Of a stretch of 64,000 nt of DNA, positions 34,103 through 43,334 are shown piece by piece (position 1 is the stretch's first letter; each line of letters begins with the position of its first letter). Origin of the DNA: Fibrobacter succinogenes (GTDB lineage Bacteria; Fibrobacterota; Fibrobacteria; Fibrobacterales; Fibrobacteraceae); NCBI GenBank assembly GCA_902779055.1, contig CACZAD010000007.1:310001-374000 (forward strand), written 5' to 3'. The notes beneath the pieces were generated by a model, which ran no database searches, had not been told where the DNA came from, and saw only the letters and a program-made list of their open reading frames with translations. The position numbers and the translations under genes are program-made.

Positions 34103-35491
34103 TCATTGCTCAAATCTCCTCGTAAGTATCGCGATTTTCTCACCGTTTAAACGAGTGTAGAATAGCGTCGCGGCATTCTTGCCTTTGGGCTTGAGGCGCT
34201 TGATTTCTTGGTCGGGGTCGACCTTGACGCCGCGCAACTTGAGCGTGAGTTTCCCGATGTCGTGGGCCTTGAGCATCGCGCGGACGGCTCCGGTTGAAAT
34301 TTCGGCAGAATCGAGAACTTCGAAGTTTGCAAAACCGGGTGAGGGGAGCGGCTTTTCGCTAGTCGTGTAGGCGATGCCCGGCGAAATCAGGTGCGTCGAT
34401 TCGTCGTGGGCGAGAGCGACTATGCCAAAGAGGTGGCTGCGGAGCAGCACGGGCGAAGGTTCCGAAATGAACTTGGACACGTTTCCGAGCGGCAAGTCGG
34501 ATTCGCTACTGGCTGTGGTGTAGACGCGGTCGCGGCCTTCGAGTTCGTAGTTGTGGTCGTATTGCGACTGTTCGCTTTCGTTGCGGGCTTCGCGTTTTTC
34601 GTCGCGCACTTCGTTCCATTCGGCGATGGTGTTGCCGGTCTTATCGACCATCACGGCGCGCACGTGGTCGGGGTTCTGGGCGAGTTCGCCGAACAGCACT
34701 AGGCATTCGCGGCAGTCCGTGCGGGAACCGATGTACAGGATTTCCGTGCCTCGCGGAATTTCGCAAATGGGGTAGCCGGGCGGAATTTTGGCCATGCCGC
34801 CTTTGTAATGCTTAGAAATCTCGATGACTTCTTCGAATGTGGGCGTGAGATTGCGCAAGTCGCGCTGGTTCTCGCCTTCAAGCGCTCGACGGGCCGGGTC
34901 AATCGTGAAGTAGTCCGCTTTGGGGCTGGCGAGAGCTGTACTCCCGGAATCATTTTCCTTGGCGATTTCGCGTACATCTCCGAGGATGGCGTGCGCATGG
35001 CTGGATTCTCGCGAGACTCCTCGCATCACGCTACTGTTGTAACGGTACATCGCAAGTCGGTTTTCGTCGAGGTCTACGCCAATGGCTAAAAAATCTCTGG
35101 GCAAGTAGAACGAATCGCCGCCCATTCCGCAACAAAGGTCGTGTACGACGGGGGCGCTTTCGTTGCTGTTCTTGTTCGCTTGGCGAGCGCGTTCCCAGAG
35201 CGTAGATTTCCAACGACCGATGTCCTGGGCGGTACTCTGTTCCAGAGCGAGCTTGTCGCAAAGCAAAAAGGCGGCTTGTGTATTTTTAGCGGAATTCCCT
35301 GTTTTTTCGGCAAAAAACTTATCCCTGAATTTGGGGACGAGTGCCATATAGTCCATAATCGCGGCTCGTTCTTCGTTGCTGAATTCCTTGGCCAAATGCG
35401 TAGAAACCTGCAACGCGTCCATTTTTTTCTTGGTCGCGAGTTCGATAAAATCCTGGACTTTTGCCGATGTAAGAAGTTCTGCGTTGAACAT
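34103..35491 (-). CDS. SAM-dependent methyltransferase with THUMP-like C-terminus
   Basis: 462 residues. N-terminal helices, then a class I methyltransferase motif I VVHDLCCGMGGDSF (115-128), DLDENRLAMYRYN, and the DPARR motif near 195. The C-terminal third (ISTGAVRAMLKAHDIGKLTL, KLRGVKVDPDQEIKRLKPKG) is the THUMP-like segment of this family. It probably methylates an RNA base, but the target is unknown. Confidence 0.8.
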   Translation of the reverse strand: MFNAELLTSAKVQDFIELATKKKMDALQVSTHLAKEFSNEERAAIMDYMALVPKFRDKFFAEKTGNSAKNTQAAFLLCDKLALEQSTAQDIGRWKSTLWERARQANKNSNESAPVVHDLCCGMGGDSFYLPRDFLAIGVDLDENRLAMYRYNSSVMRGVSRESSHAHAILGDVREIAKENDSGSTALASPKADYFTIDPARRALEGENQRDLRNLTPTFEEVIEISKHYKGGMAKIPPGYPICEIPRGTEILYIGSRTDCRECLVLFGELAQNPDHVRAVMVDKTGNTIAEWNEVRDEKREARNESEQSQYDHNYELEGRDRVYTTASSESDLPLGNVSKFISEPSPVLLRSHLFGIVALAHDESTHLISPGIAYTTSEKPLPSPGFANFEVLDSAEISTGAVRAMLKAHDIGKLTLKLRGVKVDPDQEIKRLKPKGKNAATLFYTRLNGEKIAILTRRFEQ

Positions 35492-35589
35492 ATACGAAAT
35501 TTAATTTTTTAAAGGTTTATTTTACAATTTAAAATTTGGGGGATTGGTGATTAAGATGTATTTTTAGGGAATAACAGGATTGGATTGGT

Positions 35590-37047
35590 ATGAAATCTTT
35601 GAAAAATCTTGCAACGTGTGTGTCTAGTGCGTCGTTGGCGCTGTTTATGCTGGGTTGTGGTGACGATCCTTCTTCGCCGTCGGCAGTTTTTGAATCGTCT
35701 TCATCCTTTGCCGAGGCTTGGTCGTCTTCAAGCTCATTCTCCGAAGTGCTCTCGTCGAGCAGTTCCGAATTTGATGTGAAATCCTCCTCTTCTGTCGCAA
35801 CATCGTCTGCGGTAGAACCGACTTCGTCTGAACCGGTGCAGAATTCTTCTTCGTCCGAAGCGCTGTCTTCGGCGGTGGAATTTTCGTCGTCTTCTAATGC
35901 GTTGCAATCATCCTCTTCAATAGAATCTTCGTCTGCAGAATCCTCGTCATCGCAAGCATCTAGTTCTTCTTCGGAAACTCCAAGCTCATCTTCCGCTCAA
36001 CCTATAAAAATTGACTTTTACAATGGCGCCGACATTTCTGAAGTTCAGGAATACGAACGAAATAACACAAAGTTTTATGATGTCGACGGCAAAGAAAGTG
36101 ACATCTTCACGATCCTGAAAAATCACGGATTCAATTCCATTCGCTTGCGCACGTTCGTTTCGCCCAAGGCAAAGTACGGCTATGCAGCAAGCGGTTGCGG
36201 CCACGATTCCGAAGCGTATGGAGACAAGGAACACGTCGTTGCTTTTGCCAAGAAAGTCAGAGCGGCGGGTATGGGGCTCCTCGTGGATATCCATTACAGC
36301 GATGTCTGGGCGGATCCGGGCAAGCAGATTATCCCCGAACGCTGGCGTGGCGTGAACAACGCCAATGCGATGGCAGATTCTGTGTACGCATACACCAAAG
36401 ATTTGATGATTGCGCTTAAGAATGCCGGTGCAACACCGGATATGGTGCAGATTGGCAACGAAACGACTCCTGGCATTTTGATCCACAAGCCGAACAGCAA
36501 AACGGACTGCTGGGGTAATGGCGTCGATAAGGCCGCAACTTCTGTCAATGGCGATATGGGAACCTCGGCGGGCAAGGCCAATGCCGCTAAATATTTCAAT
36601 GCCGGGATTAAGGCCGTCAAAGAAGTTTCGCCGACAACGAAAACCGTGCTTCACATTGAAAGTATCCGCAAAGAAGAAACCGTAAAGTGGTGGATGGGCG
36701 TCATCTTTGACGACTATAAAATCCCCGCCGACGTGATGGGCTTCTCCGCTTACACGGCATACGGCGACGGCACTCCTGATAAGTGGAAGAATTTGTTCAA
36801 TACGATTACAACAAAGTATTCGAACCTGGAATTTATCGTCGCAGAATACAACGGTGGTGATTCCGATAACCACTACAATTTTGACAAATCCCGCCAAAAG
36901 ACTCGTGAAACTGTCCGCGAAATGAACCGTTGGATTGGCTCTTTCTTCTGGGAACCGACAATTGGCGGCGCGTGGGGCACGGGACTTTTTGACTGGCGCG
37001 GCAACGACGTTTACGCTAACGCCAAAGCCTTCGAAGAGTTTTTCTAA
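35590..37047 (+). CDS. GH53 endo-beta-1,4-galactanase lipoprotein
   Basis: 485 residues. Lipoprotein signal (lipobox MLGC, Cys23), a 100-residue Ser/Glu-rich linker (about 30-138), then a GH53 (beta/alpha)8 barrel starting DFYNGADISEVQEYERN. VDIHYSDVWADPGKQ is the family fingerprint. The acid/base is Glu291 in QIGNE and the nucleophile Glu419 in FIVAEYNG. It cleaves the galactan side chains of pectin at the cell surface. It ends in a terminator with two alternative stems. Confidence 0.93.
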   Translation: MKSLKNLATCVSSASLALFMLGCGDDPSSPSAVFESSSSFAEAWSSSSSFSEVLSSSSSEFDVKSSSSVATSSAVEPTSSEPVQNSSSSEALSSAVEFSSSSNALQSSSSIESSSAESSSSQASSSSSETPSSSSAQPIKIDFYNGADISEVQEYERNNTKFYDVDGKESDIFTILKNHGFNSIRLRTFVSPKAKYGYAASGCGHDSEAYGDKEHVVAFAKKVRAAGMGLLVDIHYSDVWADPGKQIIPERWRGVNNANAMADSVYAYTKDLMIALKNAGATPDMVQIGNETTPGILIHKPNSKTDCWGNGVDKAATSVNGDMGTSAGKANAAKYFNAGIKAVKEVSPTTKTVLHIESIRKEETVKWWMGVIFDDYKIPADVMGFSAYTAYGDGTPDKWKNLFNTITTKYSNLEFIVAEYNGGDSDNHYNFDKSRQKTRETVREMNRWIGSFFWEPTIGGAWGTGLFDWRGNDVYANAKAFEEFF

Positions 37048-37050
37048 AAC

Positions 37051-37080
37051 GTAAAAGGGGCTTTTACGCCCCTGTTTTTT
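37051..37080 (+). terminator. Terminator after the GH53 gene with alternative pairing
   Basis: AGGGGC / GCCCCT stem (37056-37061 with 37068-37073), then G and six Ts. A competing stem GTAAAAG / CTTTTAC (37051-37057 with 37061-37067) excludes it. Confidence 0.8.
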
Positions 37081-37098
37081 AGCTCGTTCTTTTTGCGG

Positions 37099-38256
37099 TT
37101 ATGCAAAACCTCTTTCATCAAGGCATTTTTCAAGTTCGACCATAATGTCGTCCTTGTTGTAGCCTTTTCCGATAAATACCACCTGATTTTCTCGGTCGCC
37201 AAATCGGGAATCCCAGTTTTCTTGAACTTCGGGATTGTCGGCAAGATAGGCTTGCTTTTGGTCTTCGCGCAAAGCGTCAATCCAGTAAGAGACTGGCATC
37301 ACGGAAGAATTTCTGCCGGCCTGTTCAAACAGTTGCACATCGTTGCTGGCGTCCGAAAACCAGATGTATCCCTTGGAACGGATGAGCTGCGACGGATAAC
37401 GGTTGTTGACAAATTCCATAAAGCGGTCTCTGTTGAACGGCTTTCTTGCTTCGAAAATAAAGGACGAAATTCCGTACTCGTCAATGCAACCTTCTTTTTT
37501 GCGGCCCGGCTGCGTGAGGCTTGCCGTAGCCTTTTGGATTGCGGAAGAAGAATCGATTTGGTCGTAGTTGAACGGCTTTGTCGTCATGATTTTTTCAATA
37601 TCGATATCGCCGTTGACGGAGTGGATTATCGGAGCACGCGGCTGGAAATCACGAACGATGGATTCGACTTCCTTGAGCTGGTCTGCACTGAGTAAATCGC
37701 ACTTGTTCAAAATGATGAAGTTGCAGAACTCAATTTGGTCCACGATGAGTGTTGAAATTTCTTCTTGCGAGAGGTCGTATTTGTCGGCAAGACTGTCCTT
37801 GACTTCTTTTCTCTGCTTCAGGTCGCTAAGGAATTCGCGGTAGATTCTGTCGGCATCGACGACCGTGACGATGGAGGTCAGGTAAACGTTTGTATTGGGA
37901 TTATCGTCTTCGTAAGCGAGGAAGCTTGCGCTGACGGCACCGGGATCGCTAATGCCGGAGGCTTCGACGAACACGACTTCAACGGAGCTGAGGTTAGAAA
38001 TCTTTTCAATCTGCTGGATGAATTCGTCGCGCAAGGTGCAGCAAATACAGCCATTTTGCAGTTCGAACATTGGGCATTCGGTAACGTTCGAACCGTTCTT
38101 TTTCAAGATCTCGGCATCAACGTTGATGCTCCCCATATCGTTTACGATGAGGGCGACTTTTCTCGTTTCTTGCTTGAGTAGATTGTTCAAAAGGGTTGTT
38201 TTACCCGAGCCCAAATACCCGGTGATGAGAATCACCGGTTTCTTATTCTTTTTCAT
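37099..38256 (-). CDS. CobW/COG0523-family metal-chaperone GTPase
   Basis: 385 residues. Walker A GYLGSGKTT (13-21), the family metal motif GCICCTL (Cys70, Cys72, Cys73), Walker B-like VEASGISDPG, and the NKCD GTP specificity motif. COG0523 proteins (ZigA, YciC, ZNG1) deliver zinc to client enzymes when it is scarce. It lies 36 bp downstream of the Fur-family gene on the same strand, so both probably respond to the palindrome at 38720. A zinc-starvation role is inferred. Confidence 0.88.
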   Translation of the reverse strand: MKKNKKPVILITGYLGSGKTTLLNNLLKQETRKVALIVNDMGSINVDAEILKKNGSNVTECPMFELQNGCICCTLRDEFIQQIEKISNLSSVEVVFVEASGISDPGAVSASFLAYEDDNPNTNVYLTSIVTVVDADRIYREFLSDLKQRKEVKDSLADKYDLSQEEISTLIVDQIEFCNFIILNKCDLLSADQLKEVESIVRDFQPRAPIIHSVNGDIDIEKIMTTKPFNYDQIDSSSAIQKATASLTQPGRKKEGCIDEYGISSFIFEARKPFNRDRFMEFVNNRYPSQLIRSKGYIWFSDASNDVQLFEQAGRNSSVMPVSYWIDALREDQKQAYLADNPEVQENWDSRFGDRENQVVFIGKGYNKDDIMVELEKCLDERGFA

Positions 38257-38292
38257 AAGAATCCTTTGCTAAAAAATTATGTGGTTATGTTG

Positions 38293-38709
38293 CTAAACCG
38301 CTAGGCGACAGTTCTGACAAAGTCCGTAAAAAACGGTGCGGAATGGATCAAGTGCAAAACCGTGTTCAGCCATTAGGTGTGAACCGAGTTTTTCAAGATC
38401 GTGGCATTCGAGATGGATGAGCGTGCCGCATTTTTCGCACTTCAGATGGAAATGGGAAACCTCTTTGTGGCACTTGTCGCCGAGGTATTCGAAACAGGCG
38501 GCATTCTGTTCGCCCAGAAAATACTTTTGGACAATTCCCTGCGCCACAAACTTTTCGATTTGGCGGTAGATTGTCGCAATTCCGATGGAGATGTTGTTTT
38601 TCTGGAAATAAGCCGATACATCTTCTGCAGTAAAATGTTTGCCCTGCATCGCCTTGAAGCAAGAAAGGAGTAGTTCTTGCTGTTTGGTTTTGTATTTGAT
38701 TGTACTCAT
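38293..38709 (-). CDS. Fur-family metalloregulator, probably Zur-like
   Basis: 138 residues from ATG 38709, after GAGATAAAG; an upstream in-frame ATG at 38739 falls inside the operator palindrome and is rejected. The winged helix (GKHFTAEDVSAYFQ, then GIATIYRQIEKFVAQGI) precedes the metal domain with HFHLKCEKCGTLIHLEC and a C-terminal CQNC. The two CxxC pairs form the structural zinc site. The downstream CobW GTPase suggests it is zinc-responsive (Zur) rather than iron-responsive. Confidence 0.88.
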   Translation of the reverse strand: MSTIKYKTKQQELLLSCFKAMQGKHFTAEDVSAYFQKNNISIGIATIYRQIEKFVAQGIVQKYFLGEQNAACFEYLGDKCHKEVSHFHLKCEKCGTLIHLECHDLEKLGSHLMAEHGFALDPFRTVFYGLCQNCRLAV

Positions 38710-38719
38710 CTTTATCTCG

Positions 38720-38742
38720 AATTTGATAACCGTTATCAAATT
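38720..38742. promoter_or_regulatory. Perfect 23-bp palindrome, Fur/Zur-type operator
   Basis: AATTTGATAAC, central C, GTTATCAAATT: an 11-bp perfect inverted repeat 10 bp before the regulator start. The GATAAC/GTTATC core resembles Fur and Zur boxes. It probably gives autoregulation of the regulator-CobW operon. Confidence 0.8.
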
Positions 38743-38782
38743 ATACTAAAGTAAGAGATAATTGGCAAGGGGGAGGGCTTGT

Positions 38783-39478
38783 CTATTTCATTGGCATTAG
38801 CACGAAGTCGTTGAGTTCCTTGCGGACTTCTTGCCAGAAGGGCATATACTTGTCGAGCAATGCGATATAATCTTTGTTGTGGTGGCGGACTTTTAGGTGC
38901 AGGAGTTCGTGCAGTATCACGTAATCCAGGCAACGAATGGGCGTATGCACCAAATGCAAGTTGAACCAGAGTTTCCCTACAGGGTTACAACTACCCCATT
39001 TGTTCTGCATGATTTTAGTCTGCCAGCCATTGCTTTTTAGGTGTGTTTTCTTTTCCCATATAGGCAAGCGCTTTTCGATTTCGGCAACAAGCATTTCGCG
39101 AAGTTTTTCATTTACGTAGTTTTCGCGTTGCTGTGCGGTACTCGCTTCGCGAACTGTCAAAACTACATTTTGACCATCTAATACAAATCCATTTACACGA
39201 TCATGTTGCACGCGCAAGTAATACTGGTGACCGAAAATAAATATGGATTCTCCGGAAACGTATTCGCGCTCGCTTAAACGGGCTTGATTTGCATATTTTT
39301 CTTGCTGGCGTTTAATCCAGGCAACCTTAGTGCGCACAAAAATCTTGATGGATTCGTCAGAAAGGTTCAAGGGTGCAGATATACGTACATCGCCGTTTGG
39401 TGGCATCACCGAGAGGTGAATGTTCTTGATATCCTTTTTTTGAACATCAAGTGTGATTCCTGACACTTGTATCCGCAT
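38783..39478 (-). CDS. YgjP-type (DUF45, M48-like) zinc metallopeptidase
   Basis: 231 residues. The zinc-binding HELLHLKVRHH starts at 190, with NKWGSCNPVGKLWFNLHLVH before it; together these define the YgjP/DUF45 family. Such genes are often the partner of type I restriction operons. Here its start overlaps the hsdR stop by one base (TGATG), so it is translationally coupled. Function within the system is unknown. Confidence 0.88.
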   Translation of the reverse strand: MRIQVSGITLDVQKKDIKNIHLSVMPPNGDVRISAPLNLSDESIKIFVRTKVAWIKRQQEKYANQARLSEREYVSGESIFIFGHQYYLRVQHDRVNGFVLDGQNVVLTVREASTAQQRENYVNEKLREMLVAEIEKRLPIWEKKTHLKSNGWQTKIMQNKWGSCNPVGKLWFNLHLVHTPIRCLDYVILHELLHLKVRHHNKDYIALLDKYMPFWQEVRKELNDFVLMPMK

Positions 39479-42400
39479 CAGAATTCACTCTGCTTGCTGA
39501 TGAGTTCATAGACTCGGTCGACTTCGGCTGTATCCTCTAAAATTCCATATAGAGCTCGCTTAATCTTGTTGATTTTCACCGGACTGTTGCGGAAGTCGGC
39601 TTGCATACTGCCCATAACGGCATCGTAAATTTGATTCGTCAAATTTTCGTCGTTTCCGCAGTTGTCGTAAATGGCGCGCTTTGCGGCGCTTTCTTTAATA
39701 GAGGTTGGGTAATCTTCGCTTACGTCTAAGACATTTACCTTCTTGGCTAGTTCAATATAGCGTTCCAACAATTTTTTGTATTCAATCAAGCCGTTCTTGC
39801 GATCTTCAATCAGCTGGTCAAGAATCTCTGACATTTTGTTGTAGTACGCTGGGTTGACGTTTATCTGGTCAACGATTTTGCGTCGGATGTTGTTTTCGAT
39901 TTTTTCAGCGGCGCTTTCTCGTACATTTGTTTTGCCTGTCGTCAAATTGGGCTTGTAGAGTTCAATGATATCCAGCAGTGTCGTATTGTTGAATTCAATA
40001 ATCTTTGTTGAATCGCCTGCGGCAATGTAATTATCGATAAGATGACGCATATCGGGCTCGCAAGCCTTCAAATCAATAAGGTCGCCACTTGCCTGCATAA
40101 TTACCTGACGCAAATTGAAATAGTCATTAGTGCGTTTTTCTTTTTCGTTCCATTCGGCATCGGTGTAGGGCAACGCTAGAATCTGAGATTTTAATTCGGC
40201 GAATGCACGGGCCAAGCTGCTCGCTAACGAATAGAAGCGTTCACGTAAGCGGGCTAACGATTCAAATTCTTCTGGGTTGCTGAGCCAGCTAATGTCCTTA
40301 CCACAGAAAAAGTGTATGTAATCCAATTCGTTCTTAGGTGGTTTTACGTCTTCACAAAGAGTCTCGATTTCATCAAGGATTTTGTTAAAATGTTTTTCGG
40401 CTTCGGTTGCTCGGTCCTTGATCAAACCGTTTACGTCGCTGTCGTCATAACCCTCAAATGCACCTGATGTGTATTTGTACATACTGTCAGTTACATTGTC
40501 GAAAAGTTCATTGTAATCAACAATGATGCCGAATTGTTTGGTATCGTCGTCTAAGCGGTTTACTCGACAAATTGCTTGGAACAAACCGTGATCTCGCATC
40601 TTTTTATCGATGTACAAGTATGTGCAGGACGGTGCGTCAAAGCCGGTTAGCAACTTATCAACAACAATGAGTAGTTTCATATTGGCCGGCTCTTTTACAA
40701 ACCTCCGTTTGGCTTCCTTTTCAAAAGCCTCTACTTTCTTGTCGATGCGTGTTGTGTCTTCGCCAACTTCGACACCGATCATTTTCAAGTAAATTTGATA
40801 TTTCCGGAATGTTTGTGTGTCATTATCGAGACTTACGGTGTCGGTGCGCAGGTCGCCCGGATTTGGTGTGTAAGAAGAAATTATGGCGCACTTCTTGAAT
40901 CCCATGCTTTGGAAAATTTCGTAGAACCTGCAGGCCGTAAAAATGGAATCTGCAACGAGCATTGCGTTGCCGCGACCTTCTGCTAAGCGGGAGTCTTTCT
41001 CAAAATCAAAAATTATATCGCAGGCAATGGCTTTTAAACGATCATACGATGAATAAACCGTACGGACATTCGCCCAAAGGGCTTTCAGTTTCGCTTTTGC
41101 GACGGGGGTCATTCCCCTTGTTTTCAATTCAAACCATTCATCGATTTTTTTGTGTGATTTGAGTTCTTGTGGAACATATCGACCTTCGTAGTGCAAGTCG
41201 AGAATTACGTGGTCGCGTACACCTTCATCAAATTTATATGTGTGGATGTAGCTGCCGAAAATTTCAAGACTGGTTTTCTTGTCCTTCTTTAAAAGTGGTG
41301 TACCGGTGAAGCCTACAAAAATCGCATTGGGCATCAAAGCCGTCATTGCATCGTGTAGCTTGCCTGATTGGGTTCTGTGGCATTCATCGACAAAAACGAC
41401 GAAATCACCTTTCACGCTAAAGTTCGGCGGCAACGAAGCCTTGATTTCGTTTAAGAATTTTTTGTAATCATCTTCGGTAACTTCGCCACCGCGACGACCG
41501 AACTTATGAACCAAAGAACAAATCAAATTCCCTTCGGTAGAATTCAGTCGATTCAGCAAATCGCGACCACTCTTCGTGCGAATGATTTTTTCTTCTACGC
41601 CGTTGAACAACTGTTCGATTTGGTCGTCAAGTTCGTCGCGGTCGGTGACAATCAAAATTCGGCGGCTTGGATTATTTAGCAGCAAGCGCTTTGCTTGCCA
41701 AACCATCGTGAGCGACTTTCCGGAACCCTGCGTGTGCCAGACAATACCGCCTTTCTTTTGCGAGGTAATCCTGTTATAAGTGCGGTGTATTGCGTAATAT
41801 TGATTATAGCGGCATACCTTCTTTATGCCATTATCAAAGATTATAAAGTTATGAATCAAGTCAAGGAAGCGGACTTTGTTGAACAACGAATAAAGACTTT
41901 CGAAAAGAACTCCATCAAATGAAGAACTCTTTTCATCGATAATCAAATCGTTTTCGTCTAGTTCTTGCAATCGTTCGCGGAATGCTTCTTGCTTCCAGGT
42001 CAAATACTTCTTTTCTGGAGTGGCTATGGTTCCGTATCGAACGCCTTCGCTTTCGTTTGCTGCTAGGCAATACTGAATCGTGGTAAAAAAAGATTCGATG
42101 AAATCCGGCTTTTGATTCGTCAAGTTTTGGCGAATGCCGTCGGCGACAGAAACGGAACTCTTCTTGAGTTCAATGACTGCAACGGCAATGCCGTTTATAT
42201 AAATGACAAGGTCAGGTCGCTTGGAACTGAAAGATGAACTGACCGTTACTTCTTCGGCAATGGCAAAATGGTTGTTTGTCGGATTTTCAAAGTCGATGTA
42301 ATAGACGCTGACGTTTTCTCCATCCATATCAGAAACAGAATGGGAATACTTTAGCAAATTATAAACAGTCTTGTTCGCGGAGTACAAACCTTGCTGCAAG

Positions 42401-42621
42401 TCGCCTGCAGCATGTTGCAAATCCGCGATGGCCTTGCGTGCGACCGTATCCGAATAATGCTGCTTGCCCACCAAGAATGCGAATAGGTCGTCATAGCGGA
42501 TGTTCTTGTTTGGAACCTCACACAGATTGCCTAGATAATCATAATGTAACTGTTCCTTGAAGAACTTGATTACCTTCACCTGCGTCTTGCGTTCGGGAAT
42601 GTTGATATTCGGTTCGGCCAT
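39478..42621 (-). CDS. hsdR: Type I restriction enzyme R subunit
   Basis: 1047 residues. N-terminal PD-(D/E)xK nuclease: Asp137 (RPDLVIY) and Glu151-Leu-Lys153 (VIELKK). The SF2 translocase follows: Walker A HTQGSGKS (296-303), DECH box at 412-415, GFTGTPLL, and the motif VI-like CRVNRLDDDT. It cuts DNA after translocation when bound to HsdM2S. The gene is separated from hsdM/hsdS by 7.7 kb holding two Abi-type modules, and has its own TATATT box at 42644. Confidence 0.95.
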   Translation of the reverse strand: MAEPNINIPERKTQVKVIKFFKEQLHYDYLGNLCEVPNKNIRYDDLFAFLVGKQHYSDTVARKAIADLQHAAGDLQQGLYSANKTVYNLLKYSHSVSDMDGENVSVYYIDFENPTNNHFAIAEEVTVSSSFSSKRPDLVIYINGIAVAVIELKKSSVSVADGIRQNLTNQKPDFIESFFTTIQYCLAANESEGVRYGTIATPEKKYLTWKQEAFRERLQELDENDLIIDEKSSSFDGVLFESLYSLFNKVRFLDLIHNFIIFDNGIKKVCRYNQYYAIHRTYNRITSQKKGGIVWHTQGSGKSLTMVWQAKRLLLNNPSRRILIVTDRDELDDQIEQLFNGVEEKIIRTKSGRDLLNRLNSTEGNLICSLVHKFGRRGGEVTEDDYKKFLNEIKASLPPNFSVKGDFVVFVDECHRTQSGKLHDAMTALMPNAIFVGFTGTPLLKKDKKTSLEIFGSYIHTYKFDEGVRDHVILDLHYEGRYVPQELKSHKKIDEWFELKTRGMTPVAKAKLKALWANVRTVYSSYDRLKAIACDIIFDFEKDSRLAEGRGNAMLVADSIFTACRFYEIFQSMGFKKCAIISSYTPNPGDLRTDTVSLDNDTQTFRKYQIYLKMIGVEVGEDTTRIDKKVEAFEKEAKRRFVKEPANMKLLIVVDKLLTGFDAPSCTYLYIDKKMRDHGLFQAICRVNRLDDDTKQFGIIVDYNELFDNVTDSMYKYTSGAFEGYDDSDVNGLIKDRATEAEKHFNKILDEIETLCEDVKPPKNELDYIHFFCGKDISWLSNPEEFESLARLRERFYSLASSLARAFAELKSQILALPYTDAEWNEKEKRTNDYFNLRQVIMQASGDLIDLKACEPDMRHLIDNYIAAGDSTKIIEFNNTTLLDIIELYKPNLTTGKTNVRESAAEKIENNIRRKIVDQINVNPAYYNKMSEILDQLIEDRKNGLIEYKKLLERYIELAKKVNVLDVSEDYPTSIKESAAKRAIYDNCGNDENLTNQIYDAVMGSMQADFRNSPVKINKIKRALYGILEDTAEVDRVYELISKQSEF

Positions 42622-42643
42622 TGTCTAATTCCAATTTTACCAA

Positions 42644-42649
42644 AATATA
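42644..42649 (-). promoter_or_regulatory. TATATT -10-like box of hsdR
   Basis: Reads GGTTTATATTTTGG on the minus strand, 22 bp before the hsdR ATG. It suggests hsdR is transcribed separately from hsdM/hsdS. Confidence 0.45.
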
Positions 42650-42709
42650 AACCAAATTTCACCCCAAACGCATGTTTTTGTCAAGAAACATCTTAAAATG
42701 TTAAAATTC

Positions 42710-42735
42710 TACGGCACATTTGTAAAAATGCCGTA
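42710..42735. promoter_or_regulatory. Inverted repeat upstream of the AbiE-like operon
   Basis: TACGGCA (42710-42716) and TGCCGTA (42729-42735), 12 bp apart, immediately upstream of a TATATT box (42743-42748) and the ATG at 42755. This is the position of an autorepressor operator; AbiEi antitoxins are known to repress their own promoters through inverted repeats. Confidence 0.6.
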
Positions 42736-42742
42736 ATTTTAT

Positions 42743-42748
42743 TATATT
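42743..42748 (+). promoter_or_regulatory. TATATT -10-like box of the AbiE-like operon
   Basis: ATTATATTAAAG, only 6 bp before the ATG, so the mRNA may be leaderless or nearly so. Confidence 0.45.
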
Positions 42749-42754
42749 AAAGAT

Positions 42755-43333
42755 ATGCCCAAATACGATGGAAAAGAAATTGGCAATACCGAAGGATTCA
42801 TGGTTCGCGAAAACATGAGCGCCTACCAGTATCACCAGGCATTGCAAAAAGTCCAATCCGGCGAACTGCTTCGCTTGCGCCCCGGAGTGTTTGCAGAGCC
42901 TGCAGCGCTGGCAGATACGATGCTCGACATAGATGTTCTTGTGCCTGGCGGCGTTCTGTGCATGTATTCTGCATGGGAGCATTACGAACTCACTACGCAA
43001 ATTCCCTCCGCATTTTGCATTGCCATCCCGCGTAAGCGCAAACTCGTATTGCCTGAATTCCCTCCAGTAACGCTTTATTACTGGTCAGATCATCTGCTAG
43101 AGTTCGGAACCACAGCGGCGGAAGTTCATGGTCGCAAGGTGCGCGTCACCGACTTGGAACGCTCCGTCTGCGACGCCATCAAATACCGCAACAAAATCGG
43201 TCTGGATGTATGTGCCGAAATTCTCAAGACATATCTGCATCGCACCGACAGGAACATCGCGAAACTCATAGAATATGCAAAAAAACTTAGAGTCGCCGCA
43301 ACCCTGAAAGCATATTTGGAAATTGGGATTTAA
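42755..43333 (+). CDS. AbiEi-type antitoxin/transcriptional regulator
   Basis: 192 residues. The N-terminal part (YQYHQALQKVQSGELLRLRP, GVFAEPAALAD) matches the winged-helix of AbiEi antitoxins, and VTDLERSVCDAIKYRNKIGL is the family signature of the C-terminal domain. In AbiE systems this protein represses the operon and counteracts the AbiEii nucleotidyltransferase. The toxin gene starts 1 bp after its stop. It lies on the opposite strand from the surrounding restriction genes. Confidence 0.85.
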   Translation: MPKYDGKEIGNTEGFMVRENMSAYQYHQALQKVQSGELLRLRPGVFAEPAALADTMLDIDVLVPGGVLCMYSAWEHYELTTQIPSAFCIAIPRKRKLVLPEFPPVTLYYWSDHLLEFGTTAAEVHGRKVRVTDLERSVCDAIKYRNKIGLDVCAEILKTYLHRTDRNIAKLIEYAKKLRVAATLKAYLEIGI

Positions 43334-43334
43334 G

